Part shown: positions 8,989-18,656 of the stretch, piece by piece
Numbering within the stretch: position 1 is the first letter of the stretch
Layout of the letters: every line of letters begins with the position of its first letter
Assembly (NCBI GenBank): GCA_017619935.1
Contig: JAFZRJ010000026.1
Location: forward strand, 46,967 to 110,966
DNA: 64,000 nt
Source: Muribaculaceae bacterium
Lineage (GTDB): Bacteria; Bacteroidota; Bacteroidia; Bacteroidales; Muribaculaceae
Reading direction: 5' to 3'
Notes under the pieces: model-generated
The model's database searches: none
What the model saw: the letters and a program-made list of their open reading frames with translations, nothing else
Told to the model about the DNA's origin: nothing
Position numbers and translations under genes: made by a program

Positions 8989-10452
8989 ATGGAACGACTA
9001 ACGAAATTATATAAAGAATACGTAGGAAGCGAACCCACCGAAATCAAACTCATGGACAAGGCCGGCTCTAACCGTAGCTATTACCGACTTTCCGGTGAGC
9101 AGTCGATTGTAGGAGTCATCGGCGAGTCACGCGAGGAAAACGAGGCCTTTATCTACATGGCCCGCCACTTCAAAGAGCAGGGACTGTCGGTTCCTACGGT
9201 CTTTGGTGTGAGTGATGACCACATTGCCTATATTCAGGAAGATTTGGGTCGCAAGCCCGAAAACATCCTGTGGAACAAGATAAGGCGCAGCAGCATCACC
9301 CATGCGTTCACCAGCGAGGAAAAAGAGTTGCTGCGACGCTCCATGCGCGACCTGTGCGACATTCAGTTTTTGGGCGCTCAGGGGTTTGACTACAACCATT
9401 GTTATCCCGCCAAGTGCTTTGATGAGCGGTCCATCAAATGGGACCTCAACTACTTTAAGTACTGCTTTCTCAAGGCCACAGGCGTGGTTTTCAACGAGGA
9501 CAAACTGGAGAATGACTTTGACCGACTCACCCGCGACTTGCTGGCTGTCCCCAGCGATACATTCATGTATCGCGACTTCCAGTCACGCAATGTGATGCTG
9601 GTAGGCGATGCCGATCACCCCGCCGACTGTAAATTGGCTTATATTGACTTCCAGGGTGGACGGAAGGGGCCTTATTACTACGATGTGGCCTCATTCGTTT
9701 GGCAATCCAGGGCCAAGTACCCCGAAGACCTCAAAAAGGAGCTCATACTGGCTTATATGGAAAGGCTAAAGAAATACGAGCCCGAACTGGACGAAGCCAA
9801 CTTCCATAAAAATCTGCGACTTTTCGTTTTATTCCGCACGCTGCAAGTGTTAGGAGCTTACGGTTTCCGTGGTTATTTTGAGAAGAAGCCCGACTTCATG
9901 AAAAACAGCATCGTACCAGCTATCGCCAATTTGCGCCGACTGGTGTCCAAATCTTCGTTCGAGCAGTACCCTTATTTAAGTTCAATCATTGATGAACTGG
10001 TGAACCTCAAAGACTTTACTAGCGAAGAAAAGTCTCTCACAGTGAGGGTTATGAGTTTTGCCTACAAGAAAGGTATTCCTCATGATTCATCGGGCAATGG
10101 CGGTGGATTCGTGTTTGATTGCCGCGCTCTCAACAATCCTGGAAAATATGACAAGTACAAAGCCTTCACCGGACTTGACGACAACGTCATCAAGTTCCTG
10201 CAAACTGAGAGCACCATCGACAAATGGCTGGAACACGTCTATGCACTGGTCGATGAATCGGTTGAACGATACAAGAAACGCAACTTTACCGATTTAATAG
10301 TGTGCTTCGGCTGTACTGGCGGACAACACCGCTCGGTCTATGCCGCACAACATACCGCCGAACACATTTACAAGAAGTTCAATGTGCGCGTTGAACTCTC
10401 TCACCGCGAACAGAGCGGACATGACCGAACCTTTAATCCTGTGGACGAATGA
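8989..10452 (+). CDS. AmgK-like sugar kinase fused to a RapZ C-terminal domain
   Basis: The 487-residue protein has two parts. Residues about 1-340 form an aminoglycoside-phosphotransferase-fold kinase: a Gly/Ser-rich loop (AGSNRSYYRL), the catalytic MYRDFQSRN near 193-201, and the metal-binding IDFQGG...GPYYYDVAS near 219. This pattern is that of AmgK, which phosphorylates the anomeric position of MurNAc or GlcNAc in cell-wall recycling. Residues about 350-482 match the C-terminal half of RapZ: YKKGIPHD, FVFDCRALNNP, TGLD, and VCFGCTGGQHRSV. In E. coli that domain binds glucosamine-6-phosphate. The RapZ N-terminal P-loop ATPase is absent, replaced by the kinase. The stop overlaps the start of the MurU-like gene. 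Inference: a peptidoglycan sugar kinase with a built-in sugar-phosphate sensor. Confidence 0.82.
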   Translation: MERLTKLYKEYVGSEPTEIKLMDKAGSNRSYYRLSGEQSIVGVIGESREENEAFIYMARHFKEQGLSVPTVFGVSDDHIAYIQEDLGRKPENILWNKIRRSSITHAFTSEEKELLRRSMRDLCDIQFLGAQGFDYNHCYPAKCFDERSIKWDLNYFKYCFLKATGVVFNEDKLENDFDRLTRDLLAVPSDTFMYRDFQSRNVMLVGDADHPADCKLAYIDFQGGRKGPYYYDVASFVWQSRAKYPEDLKKELILAYMERLKKYEPELDEANFHKNLRLFVLFRTLQVLGAYGFRGYFEKKPDFMKNSIVPAIANLRRLVSKSSFEQYPYLSSIIDELVNLKDFTSEEKSLTVRVMSFAYKKGIPHDSSGNGGGFVFDCRALNNPGKYDKYKAFTGLDDNVIKFLQTESTIDKWLEHVYALVDESVERYKKRNFTDLIVCFGCTGGQHRSVYAAQHTAEHIYKKFNVRVELSHREQSGHDRTFNPVDE

Positions 10453-11192
10453 AAGCGCTTATCTTTGCCGCCGGATTAGGAACAAGACTTCGTCCGCTGA
10501 CCAACGACCGCCCCAAAGCGCTGGTTGAAGTGGGGGGTGTAACCATGTTGGAGCGAGTGATCAGGCGCGTGGCTGACGCGGGATTTACCGATATCACCAT
10601 CAACATCCATCACTTCGGCGAAAGAATCATTGACTTTTTGCGCGACAATCACAACTTCGGACTGGACATCCACATCAGCGACGAACGTGACTTGCTGCTT
10701 GAAACTGGCGGTGGTATTCTCAAGGCGCGACGGTGGCTTGACGGCAACGAGCCGTTCCTGGTGCACAATGCCGACATCCTTACCGACTTTGACCTTCAGT
10801 CGTTCTACCAAAGCCATCTGAAAAGCGGTGCCCTGGCCTCAGTGCTTGTCAAGCAAAGGGTCACCCAACGTTATTTTGTTTTTGACAAAACCATGCGCCT
10901 GCAGGGGTGGATCAACAAAAAAACTGGTGAGACTCGTCCCAATGGATTTGATTATAACCCCAAGGTGATGAAAGAACGTGCCTTCGGAGGTGTGCACGTC
11001 ATCTCCCCCGACATCTTCCCATTGCTTGAACAAGAAGCGGCCACTACAGGACCAATGTTCTCCGTCACCCCATTCTACATCAATGTGTGTCGCACACACC
11101 ACGTCCAGGGGTTCGAACCCACCGATCCATATCAATGGTTCGATGTGGGTAAGCCCGAAGCCCTAGCACAAGCCGAGGCTTGCCTAGGTTAA
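10449..11192 (+). CDS. murU: MurU-like sugar-1-phosphate nucleotidyltransferase
   Basis: The 247-residue enzyme has the nucleotidyltransferase signature AAGLGTRLRPLT near the N-terminus, the substrate-binding Lys in RPKALVEVGG, the LLETGGGI loop, and an Asp pair (NADILTDFD) that binds metal. It should transfer a nucleotidyl group to a sugar-1-phosphate; next to an AmgK-like kinase the most likely reaction is UTP plus MurNAc-1-phosphate (or GlcNAc-1-phosphate) to the UDP-sugar. It overlaps the kinase gene by 4 nt (ATGA). A mannose- or glucose-1-phosphate substrate is possible on sequence alone; the neighbour favours wall salvage. Confidence 0.82.
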   Translation: MKALIFAAGLGTRLRPLTNDRPKALVEVGGVTMLERVIRRVADAGFTDITINIHHFGERIIDFLRDNHNFGLDIHISDERDLLLETGGGILKARRWLDGNEPFLVHNADILTDFDLQSFYQSHLKSGALASVLVKQRVTQRYFVFDKTMRLQGWINKKTGETRPNGFDYNPKVMKERAFGGVHVISPDIFPLLEQEAATTGPMFSVTPFYINVCRTHHVQGFEPTDPYQWFDVGKPEALAQAEACLG

Positions 11193-11220
11193 GCGCAAAA
11201 AACCAATCTGTAAAAAAAGC

Positions 11221-12747
11221 TTAGTTCAACTCGTGAAAGCCATCGATGGCGGCACCGATAACCGACACAGCCGGGTCACTGTCGTCGAACATGTCATCGA
11301 AAGCTTGCGCGGGTTTGATACTGCACAATACCTTGAGCAGCGCCAGAGCAACGGGAGTCTTATCCTTTGTAAAGAACTTGCCTGAGCCATCTATCATATC
11401 GGAAAGGCCATAGTGGAAATAGGCGTCCGTCTTTCCAACAGGCATGTGTGCCGACACGGCCACAGCATTATTTCCAAAGAGGTCTTTCATCACGGCATCA
11501 TCGCCCGCATATCCTTCGGTCTGCTCATAATTGAGCATCTTCATATACACGACACCATCATTGGCTCCCACTTTTATCATCTTGTTGTCGTACTGATAGA
11601 CGTATTCGTTGTCGTACAACTCCGGGGCCTGCCCCATCGACTGGGCGAAGTGGGCTATTGTATTCACCACTTCATCGGGGTTAGAACTGCTTGCTGCGAC
11701 CACTGCATTCCATTCGCCCTCAAGATATGGGTCGTGCGACAGAGCCACAGCCACCGGGCCGTCAATCGTGGCCAGCATTTGCTCGAGATTGATACGACCT
11801 ATGATAGGTATTTTGCCAAAGGTCTTGAGTAATTGCTTGATTTGAGCCAGTTGGGTGAATTGCTGCCCATTGACACTCATCGCCACCACATAGTTCATGG
11901 TGTTGGGAATCACCTTCAGGAATTCAGAGTCTGGCTTGGTAATAGTGGCCTTCATCAACTTGAGGTAATCACTGTTCTCATCCACGATGAAATGAGTGTT
12001 GAGTGTCGCATGGTCTTCGTTCAGTTTCATGGCACAAGTCAAAGCCTTGATATCACTCTCGGTGAACACTTCTATCAGTGGCATACGTTTGGCGATATCC
12101 TTATAGGTTGAACTGCGTTTGAGCAAAGCCTTGATGCCTTCAAGCTGGAAATAGGCATTGATTTCATTATCGGCCAAGAGGCAATTATTCACCTCTTCGA
12201 CTTCCAAAACGCTGCGAGTGTTACGCTGAAACATTCCCTTGGCCGTCCTGACCGCTTTTTCCTTTTCAATGGGCATGTTCACAGTGCCCACAAAGAGCAC
12301 CTTGTCGTTGATGACATAGAGATTGTCCTCCTGATAAATGCAGTCAAGGCCATCCACGGCAGCAAAGTCAGTCCCCAGACGTTGAGATAAGGTTTTGCGC
12401 GCGGCCTGCTCATCGTTCAGCGCCACGAGCAATACACGCCCAAACGTCTTCAGAGTGAAGAAGGCGAACGCTTTACTATTGGTGTCTATACCCAACACGG
12501 GCAAATCGGTGAGCACCTTGCACAACGCGGCAGCGTCATTGCCGTCAATCACTTCTTGTAACTCAGCTGGAATCGACACTTCACCGTCGTTGAGCAATTG
12601 GGCCTTTGTGAGTATTCCCGGCACGTCGATGCTCACCACACCGGTAGCATCGGCCGGAATCATCTTTTCAAGGCTCTCGTTCACGCTTCCACATGCCGAC
12701 AACAAAAGCGCTATTAGCGCTACGGCACAATATCTTAACTCTTTCAT
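11221..12747 (-). CDS. DUF4836 family lipoprotein
   Basis: The start at 12747 gives a lipoprotein signal (MKELRYCAVALIALLLSACGS) with the lipobox LSAC; an upstream in-frame ATG at 12759 would only add four residues. The mature chain of about 490 residues has the MIPADATGVVSIDVPGIL opening and the long alternating alpha/beta pattern of DUF4836, a Bacteroidales envelope family of unknown role. It is transcribed towards murU, whose stop is only 28 nt away, and divergently from the small gene at 12933. Copies of this family often lie beside housekeeping genes, so the context is uninformative. Confidence 0.78.
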   Translation of the reverse strand: MKELRYCAVALIALLLSACGSVNESLEKMIPADATGVVSIDVPGILTKAQLLNDGEVSIPAELQEVIDGNDAAALCKVLTDLPVLGIDTNSKAFAFFTLKTFGRVLLVALNDEQAARKTLSQRLGTDFAAVDGLDCIYQEDNLYVINDKVLFVGTVNMPIEKEKAVRTAKGMFQRNTRSVLEVEEVNNCLLADNEINAYFQLEGIKALLKRSSTYKDIAKRMPLIEVFTESDIKALTCAMKLNEDHATLNTHFIVDENSDYLKLMKATITKPDSEFLKVIPNTMNYVVAMSVNGQQFTQLAQIKQLLKTFGKIPIIGRINLEQMLATIDGPVAVALSHDPYLEGEWNAVVAASSSNPDEVVNTIAHFAQSMGQAPELYDNEYVYQYDNKMIKVGANDGVVYMKMLNYEQTEGYAGDDAVMKDLFGNNAVAVSAHMPVGKTDAYFHYGLSDMIDGSGKFFTKDKTPVALALLKVLCSIKPAQAFDDMFDDSDPAVSVIGAAIDGFHELN

Positions 12748-12769
12748 TCTATAAAACATTTCAGCGTTG

Positions 12770-12777
12770 CAAAGTTA
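12770..12777 (-). promoter_or_regulatory. -7 box of the DUF4836 promoter
   Basis: On the minus strand TAACTTTG (12777 to 12770) sits about 23 nt before the start codon. I see no good TTTG at the matching upstream distance, so only the -7 element is supported. Confidence 0.45.
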
Positions 12778-12882
12778 CGGCTTTATCTTTGATATTCGGC
12801 TATGAAGAGTGAATAATTTTCACACAAAAATGACAACACAACATTTAACACAATTAAATACACTCGGCTGAGATATTTTTTA

Positions 12883-12890
12883 TAACTTTG
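12883..12890 (+). promoter_or_regulatory. -7 box of the promoter for the 77-residue protein gene
   Basis: TAACTTTG at 12883-12890 precedes the ATG at 12933 by about 40 nt. The upstream -33 element is not recognisable. Confidence 0.45.
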
Positions 12891-12932
12891 TCCTGTAAAT
12901 TTGAACAATAACCCTAAAACTTGCAATACATC

Positions 12933-13166
12933 ATGAATGACATTTCTGAAATCCTAAGGGCTCTGCTCGATCGCTACAGTAATACAAGCGAGTTGGATAC
13001 TGAGTTTCAAGACATGCTTCGCGATGACAAGCAACTCAAGGCCGACTATGAGCAGTGGTGCGATGAGCAAGGTTACAATGTCCGTAATGGATATCGTGAG
13101 TTCATCAACGAGATAGTTGAGTCACAAGATTCCATTTGGGACAATTACCGTGAGTTTGACAATTAG
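12933..13166 (+). CDS. Small acidic conserved-looking protein, function unknown
   Basis: A 77-residue, highly acidic, helical-looking protein without signal peptide or membrane segment (MNDISEILRALL... ending YREFDN). Many Asp, Glu and Tyr residues and a possible -7 box upstream argue that it is real. The ATG at 12933 is preferred over a TTG at 12921. It lies 31 nt upstream of the agmatine deiminase gene and may be its operon partner. I do not recognise the family. Confidence 0.6.
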   Translation: MNDISEILRALLDRYSNTSELDTEFQDMLRDDKQLKADYEQWCDEQGYNVRNGYREFINEIVESQDSIWDNYREFDN

Positions 13167-13197
13167 TAATTAAAAAAGACTAAGACCGACAAACAAA

Positions 13198-14214
13198 ATG
13201 ATAAGCATCCGACTCCGAGCCGAATGGGAGCCACAAAGCGCCATTTTGGTCGCTTGGCCTCATGCCGGTACCGACTGGGTCACTTCACTCAACCGTGTGC
13301 AAGCATGTTATCGCCTTCTGGCCGAAGCCATCACTCGTGACGAGGATTTGATTGTGGTTACCCCGGAGCCAGACGCCGTGAGACAACAACTGGCGGAACT
13401 GGATGCTGACAGAATTCACATTTACGCAGTGCCCACCAATGACACGTGGACACGCGACTACGGCCCTTTGGCCATTGATGCCGACGGCGTGACACGGCTG
13501 CTTGGTTTTACATTCAATGCTTGGGGCATGAAATTTGCCTCCGACCTTGATAACCTGGTCACACGACGCCTGCACGCACTCAATGCATGGCCTTTTCCCC
13601 TTGACAACCACTGCGACATGGTGCTCGAGGGAGGCTCCATCGAGAGCGACGGTCATGGCACCATTATGACCACAACAGCATGCCTGTTGTCGCCCAACCG
13701 CAATGCGGCATGGGACAAGACACGCATTGAACAAGAACTCAAAAAACGTTTTGGCGCCAAACAAGTGCTTTGGGTCGAACATGGCTACGTTCCCGGCGAC
13801 GACACTGATTCTCACATCGACACCATCGCACGATTCGCGCCCGGCCATGTCATTGTTCATGCCACGGCCCATGAGCACGATGAAGAATATGCCGAGATGA
13901 GACTCATGGCTGAGCAGTTGCGCTCATTCACCGATGCCGACGGACAGCCTTACCGCATCGTAGCGTTACCCGCACCCGACAATGTATTTGACGAGGACGG
14001 GAAGCGGATTCCGGCTACCTATGCCAACTTCCTCATCACCAACAACAGCGTGCTCGCGCCCACTTATGGTTGCCGGCAAGATGAGGAAGCGTTACACGTT
14101 TTAAGCGACATCTTCCCCAATCGCACTGTGAAAGGTATTGACTGTCGCGCTCTCATTGAGCAACATGGTTCGCTTCATTGCGCCACCATGCAATTACCAG
14201 CCGTTACACAATGA
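13198..14214 (+). CDS. aguA: Agmatine deiminase
   Basis: The 338-residue enzyme hydrolyses agmatine to N-carbamoylputrescine and ammonia. It shows the guanidine-modifying fold: WPHAGTDW near residue 20, the DTWTRDYGPL motif near 82, the EGGSIE motif near 140, a His in the DTDSHIDTIARF segment, and the nucleophile C328 in SLHCATMQLP at the C-terminus. It sits 19 nt before aguB, the next enzyme in the route, forming a compact putrescine module. The agmatine source in this window is the arginine decarboxylase at 49076-50995. Confidence 0.92.
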   Translation: MISIRLRAEWEPQSAILVAWPHAGTDWVTSLNRVQACYRLLAEAITRDEDLIVVTPEPDAVRQQLAELDADRIHIYAVPTNDTWTRDYGPLAIDADGVTRLLGFTFNAWGMKFASDLDNLVTRRLHALNAWPFPLDNHCDMVLEGGSIESDGHGTIMTTTACLLSPNRNAAWDKTRIEQELKKRFGAKQVLWVEHGYVPGDDTDSHIDTIARFAPGHVIVHATAHEHDEEYAEMRLMAEQLRSFTDADGQPYRIVALPAPDNVFDEDGKRIPATYANFLITNNSVLAPTYGCRQDEEALHVLSDIFPNRTVKGIDCRALIEQHGSLHCATMQLPAVTQ

Positions 14215-14233
14215 AATCACGTATTAACACGAT

Positions 14234-15112
14234 ATGAAAATAGGAATCATTCAACAACGTAACACCGAAAACTGCGACGATAATCGCCAGCGACTTGTAG
14301 CCAAAATCAAGAACTTGGCTTCACAAGGCGCGCAACTGGTAGTGCTGCAAGAGTTGCATGACTCGCTCTACTTTTGCCAAGTCGAGAGTGTGGACAACTT
14401 TGACCTTGCCACTTCCATTCCGGGCGAAGTGACCGACCTCTATAGCCAGGTGGCAAAAGAGTGTGGCATCGTACTCGTCACCTCACTGTTTGAGCGACGT
14501 TCGGTAGGACTGTACCATAACACTGCCGTCGTGTTTGAGGCCGACGGCACCATAGCCGGAAAATACCGCAAGATGCACATTCCCGACGACCCCGCCTATT
14601 ACGAAAAATTCTACTTCACACCGGGCGACTTGGGGTTCCAACCCATCGACACATCTCTGGGGCGATTAGGCGTTCTGGTGTGTTGGGACCAGTGGTATCC
14701 CGAAGCCGCACGACTTATGGCGCTGCGAGGAGCCGACTTGCTCATCTACCCCACCGCAATAGGTTTTGAAAGCAGTGATACACCAGCCGAACAACTACGG
14801 CAACGCGACGCATGGATAACCGTGCAACGAGGTCACGCCGTCGCCAATGGGTTGCCTGTGATTACCGTCAACCGTGTGGGACACGAACCCGACCCATCGG
14901 GCCAGACGAGAGGTATCCAGTTTTGGGGCAGCAGTTTCGTGGCTGGGCCGCAAGGCGAAATGCTCTATTCAGCCCCGACCGATTCCGAAGTCGAACAAGT
15001 CGTTGAAGTGAACATGGCTCGCAGCGAGAATGTACGACGCTGGTGGCCATTTTTGCGCGACCGACGCATTGACCAATACGACGGCATCACCAGTCGGTTC
15101 TTAGACCAGTAA
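14234..15112 (+). CDS. aguB: N-carbamoylputrescine amidase
   Basis: A 292-residue nitrilase-superfamily enzyme that converts N-carbamoylputrescine to putrescine, carbon dioxide and ammonia. The catalytic triad is visible as E40 (VLQELHDSLYF), K113 (YRKMHIPDD) and C150 (VLVCWDQWYPE). The WDQWYPE segment is specific to the AguB subgroup. It directly follows aguA. Length is normal and there is no signal peptide, so it is cytoplasmic. Confidence 0.93.
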   Translation: MKIGIIQQRNTENCDDNRQRLVAKIKNLASQGAQLVVLQELHDSLYFCQVESVDNFDLATSIPGEVTDLYSQVAKECGIVLVTSLFERRSVGLYHNTAVVFEADGTIAGKYRKMHIPDDPAYYEKFYFTPGDLGFQPIDTSLGRLGVLVCWDQWYPEAARLMALRGADLLIYPTAIGFESSDTPAEQLRQRDAWITVQRGHAVANGLPVITVNRVGHEPDPSGQTRGIQFWGSSFVAGPQGEMLYSAPTDSEVEQVVEVNMARSENVRRWWPFLRDRRIDQYDGITSRFLDQ

Positions 15113-15142
15113 TGTGTACATCATCGAGTAAACAACACATCA

Positions 15143-16480
15143 ATGAAGCGTGACAACTATCAATACCTGACTACGGCACCAGTCCCCAAGGTGATTGGGA
15201 ACCTTTCGGTGCCGACCATCGTCAGCATGCTTGTCACCACCATCTACAGCATGGCCGACACCTTCTTTGTTGGCCACATCGATACCCAATCGACAGCCGC
15301 AGTAGGTATTGTGTTTTCGGTGATGTTCATTATCCAGAGCATCGCTTTCTTCTTTGGGCACGGCTCGGGAAACTACATCTCACGAGCTTTGGGGGCAAAA
15401 CGCCAACAGGATGCCGAACAAATGGCAACAACGGGCTTTGTCTATGCATTTGCATTTGGCGCGATCATCACTGTTGTGGGTCTTCTTTTGCAACGCCCCA
15501 TCGCTATCGCTCTGGGAGCAACCCCCACCGTATTGCCACCCACACTTGACTACATGAGTGTCGTGCTGTTGGGTGCTCCGTTCATGACATCACAGTTGGC
15601 ACTCAACGGGCAAATGCGATTCCAGGGCAATGCCCACATGGCCATGTATGGCGTGGTGGCTGGCGCCGTTATGAACGTAGGGCTTGACCCATTGCTGATA
15701 TTCACCTTTGGGATGGGGGTGAGCGGGGCTGCATGGGGTACGGTTATCGGTCAGATTAGCAGCTTTGTCATTTTGCTCATTCTCTCCCACCGTGGTAACA
15801 ACATTCGCCTTCACATCAAGCACTTCAACTGCAGTTTACACTTTATCAAAGAAATTGCCACCGGAGGTACCCCATCGCTCATGCGACAATCGCTTGGCAG
15901 CATTGCCACCATCATGCTCAATGTGGCCGCAGCGGCCTATGGCGATGCCGCCATCGCCGCCATGAGCATTGTCAACCGCATCACCATGTTCATCATGAGC
16001 ACTGTGATAGGTCTGGGTCAAGGCTATCAGCCACTGTGCGGATTCTGCTATGGAGCCGGGCTTTACGACAGAGTGAAGGAGGGATTTTGGTTCTGCGTGA
16101 AATTGGGCACTATATTCTTGACCGCGTGCTCCATTTTGGGATTTGTTTTCAGCGACATAGCCATTGCCGTATTCCGTAACGACCCCGAAGTGATTTCCAT
16201 AGGCGTCGATGCATTGCGATGGCAGTTGATATCCTTACCATTGTGTGGGTTGAGCATGTACAGCAACATGATGTTTCAAACTGCCGGTATGTCGGTCAGA
16301 GCTAATTTTTTAGCCGCCAGCCGTAGAGGAATTTTCTTCATTCCACTCATATTGATACTCCCCCATTATTTTGGAATTACAGGAGTTGAAGCCGCGCAGG
16401 CCGTAGCCGACATATTAACTTTCCTGCTCACGCTCCCCATTCTGGTTTACACCCTGCGACAATTAAAACAAACCAAATAA
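15143..16480 (+). CDS. MATE family efflux transporter
   Basis: The 445-residue membrane protein has about twelve predicted hydrophobic segments arranged as two six-helix bundles, with the family-typical start (PVPKVIGNLSVPTIVSMLVTT) and the ADTFFVG segment after helix 1. The mid-protein GLGQGYQPLCGFCYGA region is also typical. It should export a cationic compound or drug in exchange for sodium or protons. It begins 30 nt after aguB; a role in polyamine export is possible but only by position. Confidence 0.88.
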   Translation: MKRDNYQYLTTAPVPKVIGNLSVPTIVSMLVTTIYSMADTFFVGHIDTQSTAAVGIVFSVMFIIQSIAFFFGHGSGNYISRALGAKRQQDAEQMATTGFVYAFAFGAIITVVGLLLQRPIAIALGATPTVLPPTLDYMSVVLLGAPFMTSQLALNGQMRFQGNAHMAMYGVVAGAVMNVGLDPLLIFTFGMGVSGAAWGTVIGQISSFVILLILSHRGNNIRLHIKHFNCSLHFIKEIATGGTPSLMRQSLGSIATIMLNVAAAAYGDAAIAAMSIVNRITMFIMSTVIGLGQGYQPLCGFCYGAGLYDRVKEGFWFCVKLGTIFLTACSILGFVFSDIAIAVFRNDPEVISIGVDALRWQLISLPLCGLSMYSNMMFQTAGMSVRANFLAASRRGIFFIPLILILPHYFGITGVEAAQAVADILTFLLTLPILVYTLRQLKQTK

Positions 16481-16496
16481 CATACATATATTGGCA

Positions 16497-18656
16497 ATGA
16501 AACAGACATTGATGATACTCACCGCATGCATGGCGCTGAACGCCGGAGCATGGGAATTACAAGATTTCGTACTCTCACAGGCCAGGCCTGCAGGCATCGG
16601 AGCCGTTCAGCCAGCCGCCGACGGAGCCTTCTATTATCAAATCAGCGACAACGGACGTGACATTGACATGTTCAGTTACAAGTCGGCAACAACCAGCAAA
16701 CCTATCTTGCGCACCGACGATATCGAAGGGGTGGACGTGGACAGTTGGGACGGATATGAAATGAGCAAGGACGAAAGCCGCATTCTTCTGTGGACCGCCA
16801 GCGAATCTATCTACCGGCACTCATTCACGGCACACTACTATGTGTTGGACCGCAAGAGCAATCATATCACAAAACTCTCGCCCGATGGTGGAGAAGAAAT
16901 AGCCACACTCTCGCCCGACGGTAATAAAGTGGCATACGTAAAAGCCAACAATGTTTATGTCATGGACTTAAGCACAGGCCAATCAAAGCAAATCACCACC
17001 GATGGCGAGAAAAACAAAGTCATCTATGCTGTGCCCGATTGGGTGTACCAAGAGGAATTCGGAATGCTCAACTCTTTCACTTGGTCGCCCGACAGCCGTA
17101 CGTTGGCCTTCATCCGCTGGGATGAGAGTGAGGTACCCATGTATTCCATGACCATGTACGAAGGTGATTGTAGCCCTAATAGCGACAATGCGCTCTATCC
17201 TGGAAGTTTCGACTACAAATACCCCGTGGCGGGCGAGAAAAACTCAGTCGTGAACGTCATGACCTGCGATGTAGCCACTGGAACAACAAAAATGCTGAAA
17301 GAGCAATACGACTACATCCCACATCTGGCCTTCGCACGAAATGACGCCCTAATGGTCATGACCCTGAACCGCACACAGAACGAACTGAACATCTATCGCA
17401 TGAATCCAGCCGATGAAACACTGAACATCGTGTATCACGATACATCATCAACGTGGATTGACAGCGAACTCGCTCGCTCGGTGACATATACCGACAAGTT
17501 CCTTGTCATCCCCAGTGAGCGCAGCGGTGAGGCGCAGTTGTACAAATACAGCCTCGACACCAACGAGCTTTCGCAACAGATCACCATCAACAACACTGAA
17601 CCGGTGACTGCCTATTATGGCTATGACGGCAAGCACGACAAGTACTATTACCAATGTACGCTAGGCCCGCTCAATCGCGTGGTGCGATGCGTTGACGGCA
17701 AGAGAAATATCACCGACGTGGCCGCGCACGAAGGCACCAACCGCGCTTCCTTCTCCAGCGATTTCAGCTATTACATCCACAGCTTCAACGATGCCACGAC
17801 ACCCCCTCAATATCGCATTGTGCGTACTCGTGACAACAAAGTAATACGCAATTTGGAACTGAACGAGGAATACGCCAAACGCTATAATGACGCCAGCGTG
17901 CCACGCCGCGAGTTTGTCACCTTTGACAACGACGGTTACACCCTGAACGGCTACATCATCAAGCCCGTCGATTTCGACCCTACCAAACGCTATCCGGTCA
18001 TCATGTCGCAATACAGTGGACCTGGTTCACAACAAGTGCTCAACAACTGGAAGGTGGACTGGGAAACCTATTTCGCCACACAAGGGTTTATCATCGCTTG
18101 CTTTGATGGACGTGGAACAGGCGGACGTGGAAAAGCATTTGAAAGCGTCACTTATATGAATTTAGGATACTACGAGACGATTGACCAAGTGGCTGCTGCT
18201 CGTTATATGGCAAGCCAGCCGTGGGTCGATGCCGACCATATCGGCATCTGGGGATGGAGTTATGGCGGCTACATGACTTTGATGGCACTGTCAGAGCCCG
18301 ACCACCCGTTTGCCGCCGGTGTTTCCATCGCACCCGTAACCAGCTGGAAGTTCTACGACACCATCTATGCCGAGCGTTTCATGCGTACACCACAAGAGAA
18401 TATTGAAGGGTATGAAAAAAGCGCGCCGCTCAACCGCATGGAAAATTTCAAGGGTGATTTGCTCATCATGTTCGGTAGTGCCGACGACAACGTGCACATC
18501 ATCAACTCCATGCAGTACATTGCCAAATTGCACGGAAAAAAGTCTCAATTTGAAATGATGGTCTATCCCAACATGAACCATTCCATCAATGGATGCGGAG
18601 TGCGTGAACCATTGTACCAACGCGTGCTTGACTTCTTTAACAGCAAGCTCAAATGA
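16497..18656 (+). CDS. dppIV: Secreted dipeptidyl peptidase IV (S9B family)
   Basis: A signal peptide (ends near residue 18, NAGAW) leads into an eight-bladed propeller and an alpha/beta-hydrolase domain, about 719 residues, the usual DPP-IV size. The Glu pair that holds the substrate amino terminus is E186-E187 in DWVYQEEF. The catalytic Ser lies in GWSYGG near 587, Asp in SADDNVH and His in NMNHSI near the C-terminus. It removes X-Pro dipeptides from peptides in the periplasm or outside, feeding the amino-acid catabolism encoded elsewhere in this window. The ATG at 16497 is preferred over a TTG at 16491. Its stop overlaps the miaA start (ATGA). Confidence 0.92.
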   Translation: MKQTLMILTACMALNAGAWELQDFVLSQARPAGIGAVQPAADGAFYYQISDNGRDIDMFSYKSATTSKPILRTDDIEGVDVDSWDGYEMSKDESRILLWTASESIYRHSFTAHYYVLDRKSNHITKLSPDGGEEIATLSPDGNKVAYVKANNVYVMDLSTGQSKQITTDGEKNKVIYAVPDWVYQEEFGMLNSFTWSPDSRTLAFIRWDESEVPMYSMTMYEGDCSPNSDNALYPGSFDYKYPVAGEKNSVVNVMTCDVATGTTKMLKEQYDYIPHLAFARNDALMVMTLNRTQNELNIYRMNPADETLNIVYHDTSSTWIDSELARSVTYTDKFLVIPSERSGEAQLYKYSLDTNELSQQITINNTEPVTAYYGYDGKHDKYYYQCTLGPLNRVVRCVDGKRNITDVAAHEGTNRASFSSDFSYYIHSFNDATTPPQYRIVRTRDNKVIRNLELNEEYAKRYNDASVPRREFVTFDNDGYTLNGYIIKPVDFDPTKRYPVIMSQYSGPGSQQVLNNWKVDWETYFATQGFIIACFDGRGTGGRGKAFESVTYMNLGYYETIDQVAAARYMASQPWVDADHIGIWGWSYGGYMTLMALSEPDHPFAAGVSIAPVTSWKFYDTIYAERFMRTPQENIEGYEKSAPLNRMENFKGDLLIMFGSADDNVHIINSMQYIAKLHGKKSQFEMMVYPNMNHSINGCGVREPLYQRVLDFFNSKLK

